Source of the DNA: Salinisphaera sp002433465
GTDB taxonomy: Bacteria > Pseudomonadota > Gammaproteobacteria > Nevskiales > Salinisphaeraceae
Reading direction: 5' to 3'
Length of the DNA: 64,000 nt
NCBI RefSeq assembly: GCF_040361435.1
Contig: NZ_APNL01000004.1
Span: 186,001 to 250,000, forward strand
Both the position numbers and the translations under genes were made by a program. This document shows positions 1 through 8,545 of the stretch, piece by piece (within the stretch, counting starts at the first letter, position 1; each line of letters starts with the position of its first letter). The notes beneath the pieces were generated by a model. That model was not told where the DNA came from. It made no database searches and saw nothing but the letters and a program-made list of their open reading frames with translations.

Positions 1-269
1 ACGCGCTGCGGTGGGCCGGGCCTGCATCTACCGGCCGTGCGCTCGCGTGTCAGCCTGGGCACGCCCCCTGCGTGCCCACACTAAGACCGAGAGGGCCGCG
101 ACGGGTATAATGCGGCGCCCTGCGAGCAGCGAGCACGACTGCGGCAGGTATGCCTATGTTGAAAAGTTATAAGAAAATAAAAATTCAGACGTTTTAAGAT
201 AGATCGCAGCCGGCTACCCTGCGCGGCTCAGGCCGGCGGTCTGAAGAACCCACCTTTTGCGGATTGTTG
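1..269 (+). promoter_or_regulatory. cysJI upstream region
   Basis: No gene could be supported here. A perfect TATAAT lies at 106-111, but no good -35 hexamer stands 17 bp upstream, as is common for activator-dependent promoters. An AT-rich block at about 155-205 stands out from the GC-rich surroundings. CysB, the usual activator of cysJI, prefers AT-rich sites, so CysB control is plausible; that is inference from family knowledge. The first 100 bases may hold the end or upstream part of a neighbouring gene outside the window. Confidence 0.35.
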
Positions 270-2111
270 ATGAAGGTCACCCCCATTCAAGAACACACCA
301 GCCCGCTCGATGCCCAGCAGGCCCAGCAACTGTCGGCGTTGATCGAGACGCTTACGCCGATGCAGGTGACCTGGATCAGCGGTTATCTGGCCGGCATTAA
401 CGCCACCGCCGTCGCCGGCGAGGTGGCAGCGCCGGCGCAGGCCGCCGCGCCCGCAGCCCAGGGCGATGCCAGCGAGCCGCTGACCATTCTCTATGGTTCG
501 CAGACCGGTAACGCCGAAGACATCGCCGAGACCCTGCGCGAGCGCGCCGAGGCGGCGGGGCTGAATGCCACCGCCTACGACATGCTCGACTACAAGCCGA
601 AGGATCTCAAGAAAGAGAAGAACGTCATCGTCTGTGTTTCGACCCATGGCGAAGGCGATCCGCCGGACAACGCCGAGGAGCTGCACGCCTTCATCTATAG
701 CAAGAAGGCGCCGAAGCTCGACGGCCTGAAGTTTTCGGTGCTGGCCTTCGGTGATACCAGCTACGAGCACTTCTGCCAGACCGGCAAGGATTTCGATGCC
801 CAGCTCGAGAAGCTGGGCGGTACGCGCCTGACCGATCGCGTGGATCTGGACGTGGATTTCGACGAGGCCGCCGAAGCCTGGATCGAAAGCACGATCGACA
901 AGTACAAGCAGGAGCTGGGCGGCGGCGAGACGCCGCATCCCACGGTTACGGCCATGCCCGGCGCCATTGCGGCCCCGGATGCCGGCACGACGAGCTATTC
1001 GCGCAAGAACCCGTACTCGGCGGAAGTGCTCGAGAACGTCGTCCTCAACGGCCGTGGGTCAGACAAGGAAGTCCATCATATCGAGATGGACACCGAAGAC
1101 TCCGGCCTCGTCTGGGAGCCGGGCGATTCGCTGGGCATCATTCCCGAGAACGACCCGGCCGTGGTGGAGGAACTGATCGCCGCGCTGAATCTGTCGCCGG
1201 AGGAAAAGGTCACCGGGATCGATGGCGAAGTCACGCTTCAGCACGCGCTTACGCATCAGTACGAAATCACCACGCTTACCCGCCCGCTGATCGAGAAGTA
1301 TGCCGTCCAGGCCCAGAATGAATCGCTGGACGCACTGCTCGCCGAGGATCAGCGCGAAGCGCTGGCGGAGTACATGCACGGGCGATTCCTGATCGATCTG
1401 GTCGAGGACTACCCGATTGCGGCCATGACCGGCCAGGATTTCGTACGCCTGCTGCGCAAACTGCCGCCCCGGCTGTATTCGATCGCCTCCAGCCATGCCG
1501 CCAACCCCGATGAGATCCATCTCACCGTGGCGGCGGTGCGCTACGAAACCTTCGGACGGGCCCGCAGCGGCGTGGCGTCGATCCAGCTGGCCGATCGCAG
1601 CGAAGACGTGAAGCTGCCGATCTATATCGATCACAACAAGAACTTCAAGCTGCCGGACAACGACGATGCGCCGATCATCATGATCGGCCCGGGTACCGGC
1701 GTGGCACCGTTTCGCGCCTTTCTTGAAGAGCGTGAGGAGCGCGAGGCCGGCGGCGACAACTGGCTGTTCTTCGGCGCCCAGCATTTTCTGACCGACTTCT
1801 ACTATCAGACCGACTGGCTGCGCTGGCGCAAGGAAGGCCTGCTTACGCGCATGGACGTGGCGTTTTCTCGCGACCAGGAAGAAAAGATCTACGTACAGGA
1901 CAAGATCCGGGCCGCCGGCAAGGAGGTCTTCGAGTGGATCGAGCGCGGCGCGACCGTGTATGTCTGCGGCGATGCCAATGCCATGGCCCACGACGTGCAT
2001 GAAGCGCTGCTCGAGCTGATCGGCGAGAACGCCGGTCTCGACGCCGACGGCGCCGCCGACTATCTCAAGAACCTGCAGAAAGAAAAACGCTACCAGCGCG
2101 ACGTCTATTAA
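270..2111 (+). CDS. cysJ: Sulfite reductase [NADPH] flavoprotein alpha component
   Basis: Flavoprotein subunit that passes electrons from NADPH through FAD and FMN to CysI for the six-electron reduction of sulfite to sulfide in cysteine synthesis. The order is typical: a short N-terminal segment (LTPMQVTWISGY), an FMN flavodoxin domain starting at LTILYGSQTGNAEDIAETL (about residues 70-215), then a ferredoxin-reductase module with the FAD motif RLYSIASS, the NADPH loop GPGTGVAPFRAF, YVCGDANAMAHDV, and the family C-terminus YQRDVY. Length (613 aa) fits the roughly 600-aa family. The ATG at 270 is preferred over two adjoining in-frame TTG codons. cysI follows after 58 bp, so the two form an operon. 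Confidence 0.97.
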   Translation: MKVTPIQEHTSPLDAQQAQQLSALIETLTPMQVTWISGYLAGINATAVAGEVAAPAQAAAPAAQGDASEPLTILYGSQTGNAEDIAETLRERAEAAGLNATAYDMLDYKPKDLKKEKNVIVCVSTHGEGDPPDNAEELHAFIYSKKAPKLDGLKFSVLAFGDTSYEHFCQTGKDFDAQLEKLGGTRLTDRVDLDVDFDEAAEAWIESTIDKYKQELGGGETPHPTVTAMPGAIAAPDAGTTSYSRKNPYSAEVLENVVLNGRGSDKEVHHIEMDTEDSGLVWEPGDSLGIIPENDPAVVEELIAALNLSPEEKVTGIDGEVTLQHALTHQYEITTLTRPLIEKYAVQAQNESLDALLAEDQREALAEYMHGRFLIDLVEDYPIAAMTGQDFVRLLRKLPPRLYSIASSHAANPDEIHLTVAAVRYETFGRARSGVASIQLADRSEDVKLPIYIDHNKNFKLPDNDDAPIIMIGPGTGVAPFRAFLEEREEREAGGDNWLFFGAQHFLTDFYYQTDWLRWRKEGLLTRMDVAFSRDQEEKIYVQDKIRAAGKEVFEWIERGATVYVCGDANAMAHDVHEALLELIGENAGLDADGAADYLKNLQKEKRYQRDVY

Positions 2112-2169
2112 GCAGCGCCCGCGCGTTACGCGCTCTGCTTTACCGACACCACCGATTCCGAGTGCCATC

Positions 2170-3918
2170 ATGAGCGATAAAGAACTGTCCGCCGTCGAAC
2201 ACATCAAGATCGCCAGCAACTACCTGCGGGGCACCATCGCGCAAGGGCTGGCCGATGAACTCACGGGTTCGATCGCCGAAGACGATACCCAGCTGACCAA
2301 GTTCCATGGCTTCTACCAGCAGGACGATCGCGACCTGCGCTCCGAGCGCAAGGCCTCCAAGCTGGAGCCGCATTACCAGTTCATGCTGCGTCTGCGTCTA
2401 CCGGCGGGCGTGGTCACGGGTCAGCAGTGGCTCAAGATTGACGAACTGGCCCATCGCTACGCCAATGGCACGCTGCGCCTGACCACCCGTCAGACGTTTC
2501 AGTACCACGGCGTGCTCAAGAAGCACCTGCGGCCGTTGCTCCAGGGCGCCTACGAGGTAGGCGTGGATGCCCGCGGTGCCTGTGGCGACGTCAATCGCAA
2601 CGTCATGGCCTCGGCCAACCCCGATCTGTCCGCGTTGCATCGCGAAGTGCACGACTGGTCGGTGAAGATTTCCGAACATCTGGCTTGGAAATCCCGTGCC
2701 TATGAAGAAATCTTCCTGCAGCAGCCGCCGCAGGGCGAGGACCACGAGCCGATCTACGGCACGACCTATCTGCCGCGCAAGTTCAAGATCGCCATTGCGA
2801 TTCCGCCGGAAAACGATGTCGACGTCTTTGCCAACGATATCGGCCTGATCGCCATCGTCGATAACGACAAGCTGGTCGGCTTCAATATCGCCATCGGCGG
2901 CGGCATGGGCTCGACCCACGGAGACGAGGCGACCTATCCGCGCCTGGGTTCGGTGATCGGTTTCGCCACGCCGGAAGACACGCTCGAGGTGGTCGAGGAA
3001 CTGGTCAAGATCCAGCGCGACCACGGCGATCGCGTCAACCGCAAGCATGCCCGGTTCAAGTACACCATCGACGACCACGGCCTGGGCTGGATCCACGAGC
3101 AGCTCGACGAACGCGCGGGCATCAAGCTCAAGCCGGCACGCGAGTACAAGTTCGAGCGCAACGGCGATCCGCTTGGCTGGGCCGAGGGCGATAACGGCAA
3201 CTGGCACCTCACCCTGTTCATCGAAAATGGCCGTATCGCCGATTTCGACGACAACGGCACTGCCCACTACGGTCAGTATCAGGGCCCGCCCGGCTACAAG
3301 CTCATGACCGCGCTGCGCGAACTGGCCAAGATTCATACCGGCGAATTCCGGCTGACGGGCAATCACAACGTGATTGTTGCCAACGTCAAGCCCGAGGACA
3401 AGGCCGCGGTCGAGGAACTGGTGGCCCACTACGGCCTCGACGACGGCCAGAAATATTCGACGCTGCGTCATTCCGCGATGGCCTGTGTGGCGTTTCCGAC
3501 CTGTGCGCTGGCGATGGCCGAGTCCGAACGCTATCTGCCCACACTGGTGACCAAGATCGAGAAGATCGTCACCGATGCCGGCATCAAGGATCAGCCGATC
3601 GTCATCCGCATGACCGGCTGCCCGAACGGCTGTGCGCGCCCCTTCCTTGGCGAGATCGGTTTCGTGGGCAAGGCACCGGGCAAATACAATCTGTATCTCG
3701 GCGCCGGTCATGATGGCGCGCGCCTGAACAAGCTCTACCGCGAGAACATCGACGAGCAGGAAATTCTGGCGGAGCTGACTCCGATCATCGAGCAGTACGC
3801 CGCCGAGCGCGAGGCCGGCGAACCGTTCGGGGATTTCGTCATTCGGGCCGGTATTATTGCCGAAACCACCGAAGGACGATTCTTCCATGAAAACGTCGGC
3901 TCCCCTGAAGCTGCCTAG
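2170..3918 (+). CDS. cysI: Sulfite reductase hemoprotein beta component
   Basis: Catalytic subunit of NADPH sulfite reductase, carrying siroheme coupled to a [4Fe-4S] cluster, and partner of CysJ. The four cluster/siroheme cysteines are visible as Cys439 and Cys445 (ACVAFPTCALAM) and Cys484 and Cys488 (TGCPNGCARP), matching the CX5C...CX3C pattern of the family. The siroheme-binding stretch GTLRLTTRQTFQYHG and the ACGDVNRNV motif are also present. It has 582 aa, close to the usual 570. Its last 32 bp overlap the start of the downstream exported DUF2059 gene, suggesting co-transcription with it. Confidence 0.97.
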   Translation: MSDKELSAVEHIKIASNYLRGTIAQGLADELTGSIAEDDTQLTKFHGFYQQDDRDLRSERKASKLEPHYQFMLRLRLPAGVVTGQQWLKIDELAHRYANGTLRLTTRQTFQYHGVLKKHLRPLLQGAYEVGVDARGACGDVNRNVMASANPDLSALHREVHDWSVKISEHLAWKSRAYEEIFLQQPPQGEDHEPIYGTTYLPRKFKIAIAIPPENDVDVFANDIGLIAIVDNDKLVGFNIAIGGGMGSTHGDEATYPRLGSVIGFATPEDTLEVVEELVKIQRDHGDRVNRKHARFKYTIDDHGLGWIHEQLDERAGIKLKPAREYKFERNGDPLGWAEGDNGNWHLTLFIENGRIADFDDNGTAHYGQYQGPPGYKLMTALRELAKIHTGEFRLTGNHNVIVANVKPEDKAAVEELVAHYGLDDGQKYSTLRHSAMACVAFPTCALAMAESERYLPTLVTKIEKIVTDAGIKDQPIVIRMTGCPNGCARPFLGEIGFVGKAPGKYNLYLGAGHDGARLNKLYRENIDEQEILAELTPIIEQYAAEREAGEPFGDFVIRAGIIAETTEGRFFHENVGSPEAA

Positions 3919-4465
3919 CACCCATCGTCCGCGCGGCGTGGGCCGATGGCTGGCGCCCGCGCTGTTCCTGCTGCTGTGTGCGCCGCCCGTGCTGGCCCAG
4001 AGCGGAACCCCGGCGGCGGGCCATGCGCCCTCCTCGGGCAGCGCGGCCGCGCAACAGGACAAGGACGACGTCATCCGTGAGCTGATCGCGCTCACCGATG
4101 CCGAGCAGCTGGAGGCGATCTTCTCGCGCCAGTTCATCGATCGCGTGGCCAACGCCGTGGCGTTGTTTCGCCCGGATATGGACCCGGCCACCATGCGCGT
4201 GATCCGCCAGGAAGCCACGGCGGTCATCCGCGAGCGTATCGAGTCCGGCGATGCGCTGTATTCCGTGCTCTACCCGGTGTACGAAAAGCACTTCAATATC
4301 TTCGAGCTCAACCAGCTGGTTGAGTTCTATCAGTCGCCCGTGGGCCAGAAACTGGTACGGGTATCGCCCGAGCTGCTCACGGAATCACTCGCGCTCGGCC
4401 GCGAATGGGGCCTGTCGCTGGTGCCGGAGATCATGGAACGCGTGCAGTCGCGTCTGTCCGAGTAG
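3887..4465 (+). CDS. Exported DUF2059-family protein
   Basis: Small periplasmic or envelope protein of unknown function. The ATG at 3887 follows a GAAGGACG ribosome site and gives a clean Sec signal peptide: a basic N-terminus, the hydrophobic core LAPALFLLLCAPPVLA and a cleavage site before QSG. The mature part is helical and matches DUF2059: the IRELIALTDAEQLEAI segment, then YEKHFNIFELNQLVEFYQSP and a C-terminal helix. The start lies inside cysI (32-bp overlap), so it is probably translated from the cysJI transcript. A role in sulfur metabolism is only suggested by position. It converges with the DapA-like gene 18 bp downstream. Confidence 0.8.
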   Translation: MKTSAPLKLPSTHRPRGVGRWLAPALFLLLCAPPVLAQSGTPAAGHAPSSGSAAAQQDKDDVIRELIALTDAEQLEAIFSRQFIDRVANAVALFRPDMDPATMRVIRQEATAVIRERIESGDALYSVLYPVYEKHFNIFELNQLVEFYQSPVGQKLVRVSPELLTESLALGREWGLSLVPEIMERVQSRLSE

Positions 4466-4483
4466 CCCTCGGCTCGAACCTGT

Positions 4484-5434
4484 TCAGAGCAACTGACTGG
4501 CTGCAAGTGCGCGCCGTACTGTTTCACGTTCGTCGGTCGACAGCGGCTGTAGTGGCGCCGGCATGACCGGCGCCGCGCGCTCGATCAGGGCGATGGCCTC
4601 ATGGGCCACCCGATAGCTTGCATAGGCGCGACATGCATCCCAAAACGGTTGCAGCCGGGCATGGCAGGAACGGGCGGTCGCGTAATCGGCCTGTTGGATC
4701 GCCTGCATGATTCGACAGAACGCACCGGGGAATACGCCTGCCATGACCGAATACCAGCTGCGGGCACCGGCGACCAGCGGCTCCAGGGCCAGTTCGTCGC
4801 CGCTGTAACCGATTTGCAGGTGCTCGCCGAACCGCTTTTGCAGGGCCAGATGACCCGCCTGTGCATCATGCGACGGTGCCGGCTGTTTCAGCGCGGTGAT
4901 AGACGGGTGTTCGGCCAGCCGTGCGAGCAAGGTCGTGGTGAAGTCGAACCCGGTCGTACTAGGATTGTTATAGATACAGATCGGGCGATCGACGGCATCG
5001 GCGACCGCCAGGAAAAGGTGCTCGACCTCCACCCCGCGCAACGGGATATAGGAAACCGGCGCCAGTAGAAGACCGTCTGCGCCGAGCGCGCATGCCTGTT
5101 GCGCGTGATGGTGAACGTCGGCCTGGGTCAGGGCGCCGATACCGGCGATGATGGGCAGGCGCCCACCCACATGCGCTACGGCCGTTTCGATGACGTGCTG
5201 GCGCTGCCCGGCATTCAGATAGGCGTAGGATCCGGTGCTGCCCAATACGCCAATCGCATCGACACCGGACTGGACGAGTGGCTCGATAATCGCCGCGAGT
5301 GCCTCGGTATCCACCCGGCCCGCACGATCCAGCGGCGTGATGGGAAAAGCGATCAGACCTTCGAAAACACCTGCGGTGCGATCGGTATGCCTGCCATTGC
5401 GATTCCGCGTGTCCATGCGCGGGCCTCGTTGCAT
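4484..5434 (-). CDS. Dihydrodipicolinate synthase (DapA) family aldolase
   Basis: TIM-barrel class I aldolase or lyase of the DapA/N-acetylneuraminate lyase superfamily. The Schiff-base lysine lies in ITALKQPAPS, and the carboxylate-binding and Tyr motifs are seen in IYNNPSTTGFDF and GVLGSTGSYAYL. The usual GTTGE motif is replaced by GSTGS, and it is not next to lysine genes, so it is unlikely to be the housekeeping DapA; substrate unknown. The ATG at 5434 is 20 bp after the desT-like repressor on the same strand, so the two are probably co-transcribed. An alternative start is Met6 at about 5416. Confidence 0.85.
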   Translation of the reverse strand: MQRGPRMDTRNRNGRHTDRTAGVFEGLIAFPITPLDRAGRVDTEALAAIIEPLVQSGVDAIGVLGSTGSYAYLNAGQRQHVIETAVAHVGGRLPIIAGIGALTQADVHHHAQQACALGADGLLLAPVSYIPLRGVEVEHLFLAVADAVDRPICIYNNPSTTGFDFTTTLLARLAEHPSITALKQPAPSHDAQAGHLALQKRFGEHLQIGYSGDELALEPLVAGARSWYSVMAGVFPGAFCRIMQAIQQADYATARSCHARLQPFWDACRAYASYRVAHEAIALIERAAPVMPAPLQPLSTDERETVRRALAASQLL

Positions 5435-5454
5435 AGGCTCATTGATGCGGGCGT

Positions 5455-6129
5455 TCAGCCAGGCTGGCTTTCCCAGCGACCGACACCCATGAAGATCAAC
5501 CGCAGCTGCTTCTCTGCTCGCAGCATCAGGGCATCGTCTTCCGCATTGTCCGGGTCGACGTCGAGAATGCGCTCGGAGAGGGTGATGACCGTATTGACCA
5601 CGAGGTCCGAGATCACGCGCAGGTCGTCTTGCGAAATATGCGAAAACTCGTCGAAGCGGGCCAGATCGGACGCCAGGGCATGGGTGAGCAGCACGATTTC
5701 GTTGTGAATGGCCTCGCGCATGGCCACCGTGCCCGCGAATCGCTCCTTGACCACGAACTGGAACAGCAGCCGATTGTCGCGCACGTAGTGGGCGAACAGT
5801 TCCACCGAATAGCGTACCAGCCCTTTCAGCGGCATGGAGGCGAGCGACGCATCCCCGAGAATCTGGCGCAGCGAACGGAAGGTGTCCTCGATCAGGGTCA
5901 GACCGAGCGCGTCAAGATCCTCGAAATGCCGATAGAAAGCGGTAGGAACCACGCCGGCTTGGCGTGCGATACGACGCAGGGAAATGGCCGAGAAGTTCGC
6001 TTCACTGGAGACGAGCTCGAGGGCTGCGTGCATGAGCGCTTCCCGCGCTTCGCCGCGACGCGGTGCGCCGCGCGCACGTGAATAGGGCACTTTCTCGTCG
6101 CGGCTCATGACGGGCGAGGGTCGGGGCAT
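5455..6129 (-). CDS. desT: TetR-family repressor of unsaturated fatty acid genes (DesT/FabR type)
   Basis: Transcriptional repressor that in Pseudomonas senses the acyl-CoA saturation ratio and controls desCB. The N-terminal helix-turn-helix (SLRRIARQAGVVPTAFYRHF) is very close to FabR/DesT, and the ligand-binding region keeps the FabR-like segments LGLTLIEDTFRSLRQ and RLLFQFVVKERF. It is transcribed divergently from desC, exactly as in the Pseudomonas desT-desC-desB arrangement, and two DesT-type palindromes lie between them. The ATG at 6129 is the outermost start; Met8 (6108) is an alternative. The DapA-like gene follows in the same direction. Confidence 0.85.
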   Translation of the reverse strand: MPRPSPVMSRDEKVPYSRARGAPRRGEAREALMHAALELVSSEANFSAISLRRIARQAGVVPTAFYRHFEDLDALGLTLIEDTFRSLRQILGDASLASMPLKGLVRYSVELFAHYVRDNRLLFQFVVKERFAGTVAMREAIHNEIVLLTHALASDLARFDEFSHISQDDLRVISDLVVNTVITLSERILDVDPDNAEDDALMLRAEKQLRLIFMGVGRWESQPG

Positions 6130-6224
6130 GGATGCATTACGCGCATGGGGAGCGACCTTAGCCGCTTGTGGGCCGCTTGAAAACAGCAGCCAGCGGCGCG
6201 TTTGAACAGAATCGCAGAACGGGT

Positions 6225-6242
6225 TGTGAACAAGTGTTGACT
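6225..6242. promoter_or_regulatory. DesT/FabR-type operator overlapping the desC -35
   Basis: The sequence TGTGAAC-AAGT-GTTGACT is an imperfect 7-4-7 palindrome. It closely resembles the DesT operator I recall from the Pseudomonas aeruginosa desCB promoter (GTGAAC, four bases, GTTGACT). It covers the putative -35 hexamer TTGACT of desC, so binding should block transcription. Identification rests on motif resemblance plus the adjacent desT-like gene. Confidence 0.7.
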
Positions 6243-6265
6243 TGGGGTGGCGACCGACCTAAAGT
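6237..6265 (+). promoter_or_regulatory. desCB sigma-70 promoter
   Basis: TTGACT (6237-6242), a 17-bp spacer, then TAAAGT (6260-6265). Spacing is ideal. The -35 overlaps the first DesT-type box and the -10 overlaps the second one, consistent with tight repression. Confidence 0.55.
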
Positions 6266-6280
6266 GTACACCTGTTCACA
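6263..6280. promoter_or_regulatory. Second DesT/FabR-like palindrome over the -10/start region
   Basis: AGTGTAC-ACCT-GTTCACA has the same 7-4-7 geometry as the upstream box, with one mismatch between the arms at the inner six bases (GTGTAC versus GTGAAC). It lies over the desC -10 and probable transcription start. A second operator or a divergent-promoter operator is inferred. Confidence 0.45.
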
Positions 6281-6297
6281 TTCATGAGGAAGCGTCG

Positions 6298-7359
6298 ATG
6301 AACCCGGTCGTGAAGAAGGTCCTCGGTAGCTCGGTGGTCGGTGCATTGACCAGCCCGCTGTCCGTGGATGACTATCTGGCCCTCATCGACGAGCGGCTGT
6401 CGCTCTCCGAGCCCCGGGGTCGGGTGATCCATGCCGTGCGCCAGACGCCGGATAGCGTGACCCTGTACATCGAGCCGAACGACAACTGGCAAGGCCATCG
6501 GCCGGGTCAGCACGTGCTGCTCGGCGTGGATCTCGACGGCGTGCGCCACAGCCGCTGTTTTTCCGTGGTCAGCGCGCCGGATCAGAAAACGCTGGAAATT
6601 ACGGTCAAGCGTAACGGCGACGGTCGGGTGAGCAACTATCTGGTCGACAACGCCGCGCGCGGTCAGCTGGTCTATTTAAGCCCGGCCGAGGGCGACTTCT
6701 ATCCCGAGCCGGGCACGGCCCAGCCGGCCCTGCTGCTCAGCGCCGGTAGCGGCATTACCCCGGTGATGAGCGTGCTGCGCCACTGGATCGCGAATGACCG
6801 GCTGCGCGATGTGGTCTTCGTTCACTACGCCCGTACGCGCACGGACATGATCTATGCGGCTGAACTCGAAGCGCTCGCACAGCGCCAGCACGGGCTGCGG
6901 GTCGAAACGGTATTCACCGCCGACGGGGGCGACCGGATTAACGCAGCGTCGCTGCGGCGGCTGGTTCCCGATCTGGCTACGCGCGAAACCTGGCTGTGCG
7001 GCCCGGCGGGCTTCATGGACGTAGCCGACCCGCTGGTGGCAGCCGCCAGCGAATGGCCGCTGCATCGCGAACAGTTTGCGGCGACCCGTCGCGAAGCCGC
7101 CCACGGCGAAGGTTCGGTGCGTTTTCTCAAGAGCGACATCGCCGCCTCGGGCGAAAGCGGTTCGCTGCTGGAAGTGGCCGAGGGCGCGGGCTTGAATCCG
7201 AACTATGGCTGTCGCATGGGCATCTGTCATGCCTGCAAGTGCCGCGTGGCCGAAGGCAGCGTGCGCGATCTGCGCACCAACCGGATTCGCGACGTACGCG
7301 ACAGCGACATACAGCTTTGTATCCACGCCGCCGCGGGCGACGTGGCGGTCGAACTCTAG
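6298..7359 (+). CDS. desC: Ferredoxin-NADP reductase-type electron donor for the acyl desaturase (DesC)
   Basis: Flavin reductase fused to a C-terminal plant-type [2Fe-2S] ferredoxin, supplying electrons from NADPH to the desaturase DesB. The FAD domain carries RHSRCFSVVSAP, the NAD(P) domain LLLSAGSGITPVMSVL and WLCGPAGFM. The cluster ligands are Cys305, Cys310, Cys313 and Cys341 (CRMGICHAC ... LC). The ATG at 6298 follows an AGGA site; upstream in-frame codons lie within the promoter. It is 353 aa, first gene of desC-desB, and is expected to be repressed by the divergent desT product. Confidence 0.92.
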   Translation: MNPVVKKVLGSSVVGALTSPLSVDDYLALIDERLSLSEPRGRVIHAVRQTPDSVTLYIEPNDNWQGHRPGQHVLLGVDLDGVRHSRCFSVVSAPDQKTLEITVKRNGDGRVSNYLVDNAARGQLVYLSPAEGDFYPEPGTAQPALLLSAGSGITPVMSVLRHWIANDRLRDVVFVHYARTRTDMIYAAELEALAQRQHGLRVETVFTADGGDRINAASLRRLVPDLATRETWLCGPAGFMDVADPLVAAASEWPLHREQFAATRREAAHGEGSVRFLKSDIAASGESGSLLEVAEGAGLNPNYGCRMGICHACKCRVAEGSVRDLRTNRIRDVRDSDIQLCIHAAAGDVAVEL

Positions 7360-7426
7360 ATCACGCGTTCGGCCGCGGTTTTTAACTAATTCTCACGATC
7401 GACGCCACGGCGTCATGGAGTATCAC

Positions 7427-8545
7427 ATGGGTAAGCCCACACACCTGAGCAAGGCCGATATCGAAGCCTTCGGCCGCGAAATCGATGCGGTTCGTGACGA
7501 GGTCATGAATGATCTCGGTGAGCGCGATGCCCGCTATATCCGCAATATTCTCAAGACCCAGCGCTATAGCGAAGTCGCCGGTCGGGCGCTGCTGATGGCG
7601 GGTTTCCTGCCGCCCGCATGGCTCGGCGGCGTCGGACTGCTGTCGCTGTCCAAGATTCTCGAAAACATGGAGATCGGGCATAACGTGATGCACGGTCAGT
7701 GGGACTGGATGAACGATCCGTCCATCGACTCGGCGACCTACGATTGGGACAACACCTGCCCGGCCCATCAGTGGAAGCATTCGCACAACTACATGCACCA
7801 CACCTTCACCAACATCGTCGATCTGGATCGCGATGTCGGCTACGGCATTCTGCGCATGAGCGAGGACCAGGCCTGGCGGCCCCAGCATCTCGCCCAGCCG
7901 TTGACCGCGGCCACGCTGGCCACCTTCTTCCAGTGGGGCGTTGCGCTGCACGATCTGGAAGTCGAGCGCCTGGGCAAGGACAAGACCTTCAAGGAAGCCG
8001 CCGTTCAGGCGCGCGAGATCTGGGCCAAGGCCCGCAAGCAGGTGCTCAAGGACTATCTGCTGTTCCCCGCGCTGGCCGGGCCGATGTTCGCGCCGGTGCT
8101 GGCAGGCAATGTTACCGCCAACCTGAACCGCAACCTGTGGTCGTTTCTGATCATCTTCTGCGGCCATTTCACCGACGAGGTGGAAATGTTCGACGTGGAA
8201 GAAACGCGCGACGAAACCCGCGGCCAGTGGTATCTGCGCCAGCTACTCGGTTCGTCCAACCTGACCGGCAGCGTGCCGTTTCATATCCTGTCGGGCCATC
8301 TGAGCTATCAGATCGAACATCATCTGTTCCCTGACATGCCGTCGCACCGCTATCGCGAGGTCGCGCCCAAGATTCAGGAAATCTGCGAGCGCTATGGCCT
8401 GAACTACAACACCGGACCGCTCACCAAGCAGTTCGGCGGCGTGGTCAAGCGCATTCTGCGCATGTCGTTGCCGCATCGTCGTAAACGCAATACGCTGGAG
8501 CCAACGACATCCACGGATGCGCCGGTTTATGCTGAAGCTGCTTGA
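7427..8545 (+). CDS. desB: Acyl-CoA/acyl-lipid delta-9 type fatty acid desaturase (DesB)
   Basis: Membrane di-iron desaturase that introduces a cis double bond into acyl chains in an oxygen-dependent reaction, with DesC as reductant. All three histidine boxes are visible: GHNVMH, HSHNYMHHTF and the late YQIEHHLFP. Hydrophobic membrane segments lie around residues 40-70 and 190-245. Start: the ATG at 7427 has GGAG six bases upstream (7417-7420); the in-frame ATG at 7415 lacks a good site. It lies 67 bp after desC and ends overlapping a small unknown gene, so the operon has three members. Confidence 0.93.
   Translation: MGKPTHLSKADIEAFGREIDAVRDEVMNDLGERDARYIRNILKTQRYSEVAGRALLMAGFLPPAWLGGVGLLSLSKILENMEIGHNVMHGQWDWMNDPSIDSATYDWDNTCPAHQWKHSHNYMHHTFTNIVDLDRDVGYGILRMSEDQAWRPQHLAQPLTAATLATFFQWGVALHDLEVERLGKDKTFKEAAVQAREIWAKARKQVLKDYLLFPALAGPMFAPVLAGNVTANLNRNLWSFLIIFCGHFTDEVEMFDVEETRDETRGQWYLRQLLGSSNLTGSVPFHILSGHLSYQIEHHLFPDMPSHRYREVAPKIQEICERYGLNYNTGPLTKQFGGVVKRILRMSLPHRRKRNTLEPTTSTDAPVYAEAA

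Noticed and set aside
2398..4227. Long - strand open frame opposite cysI
   Set aside because: Antisense to a clear sulfite reductase; composition is that of a shadow frame.
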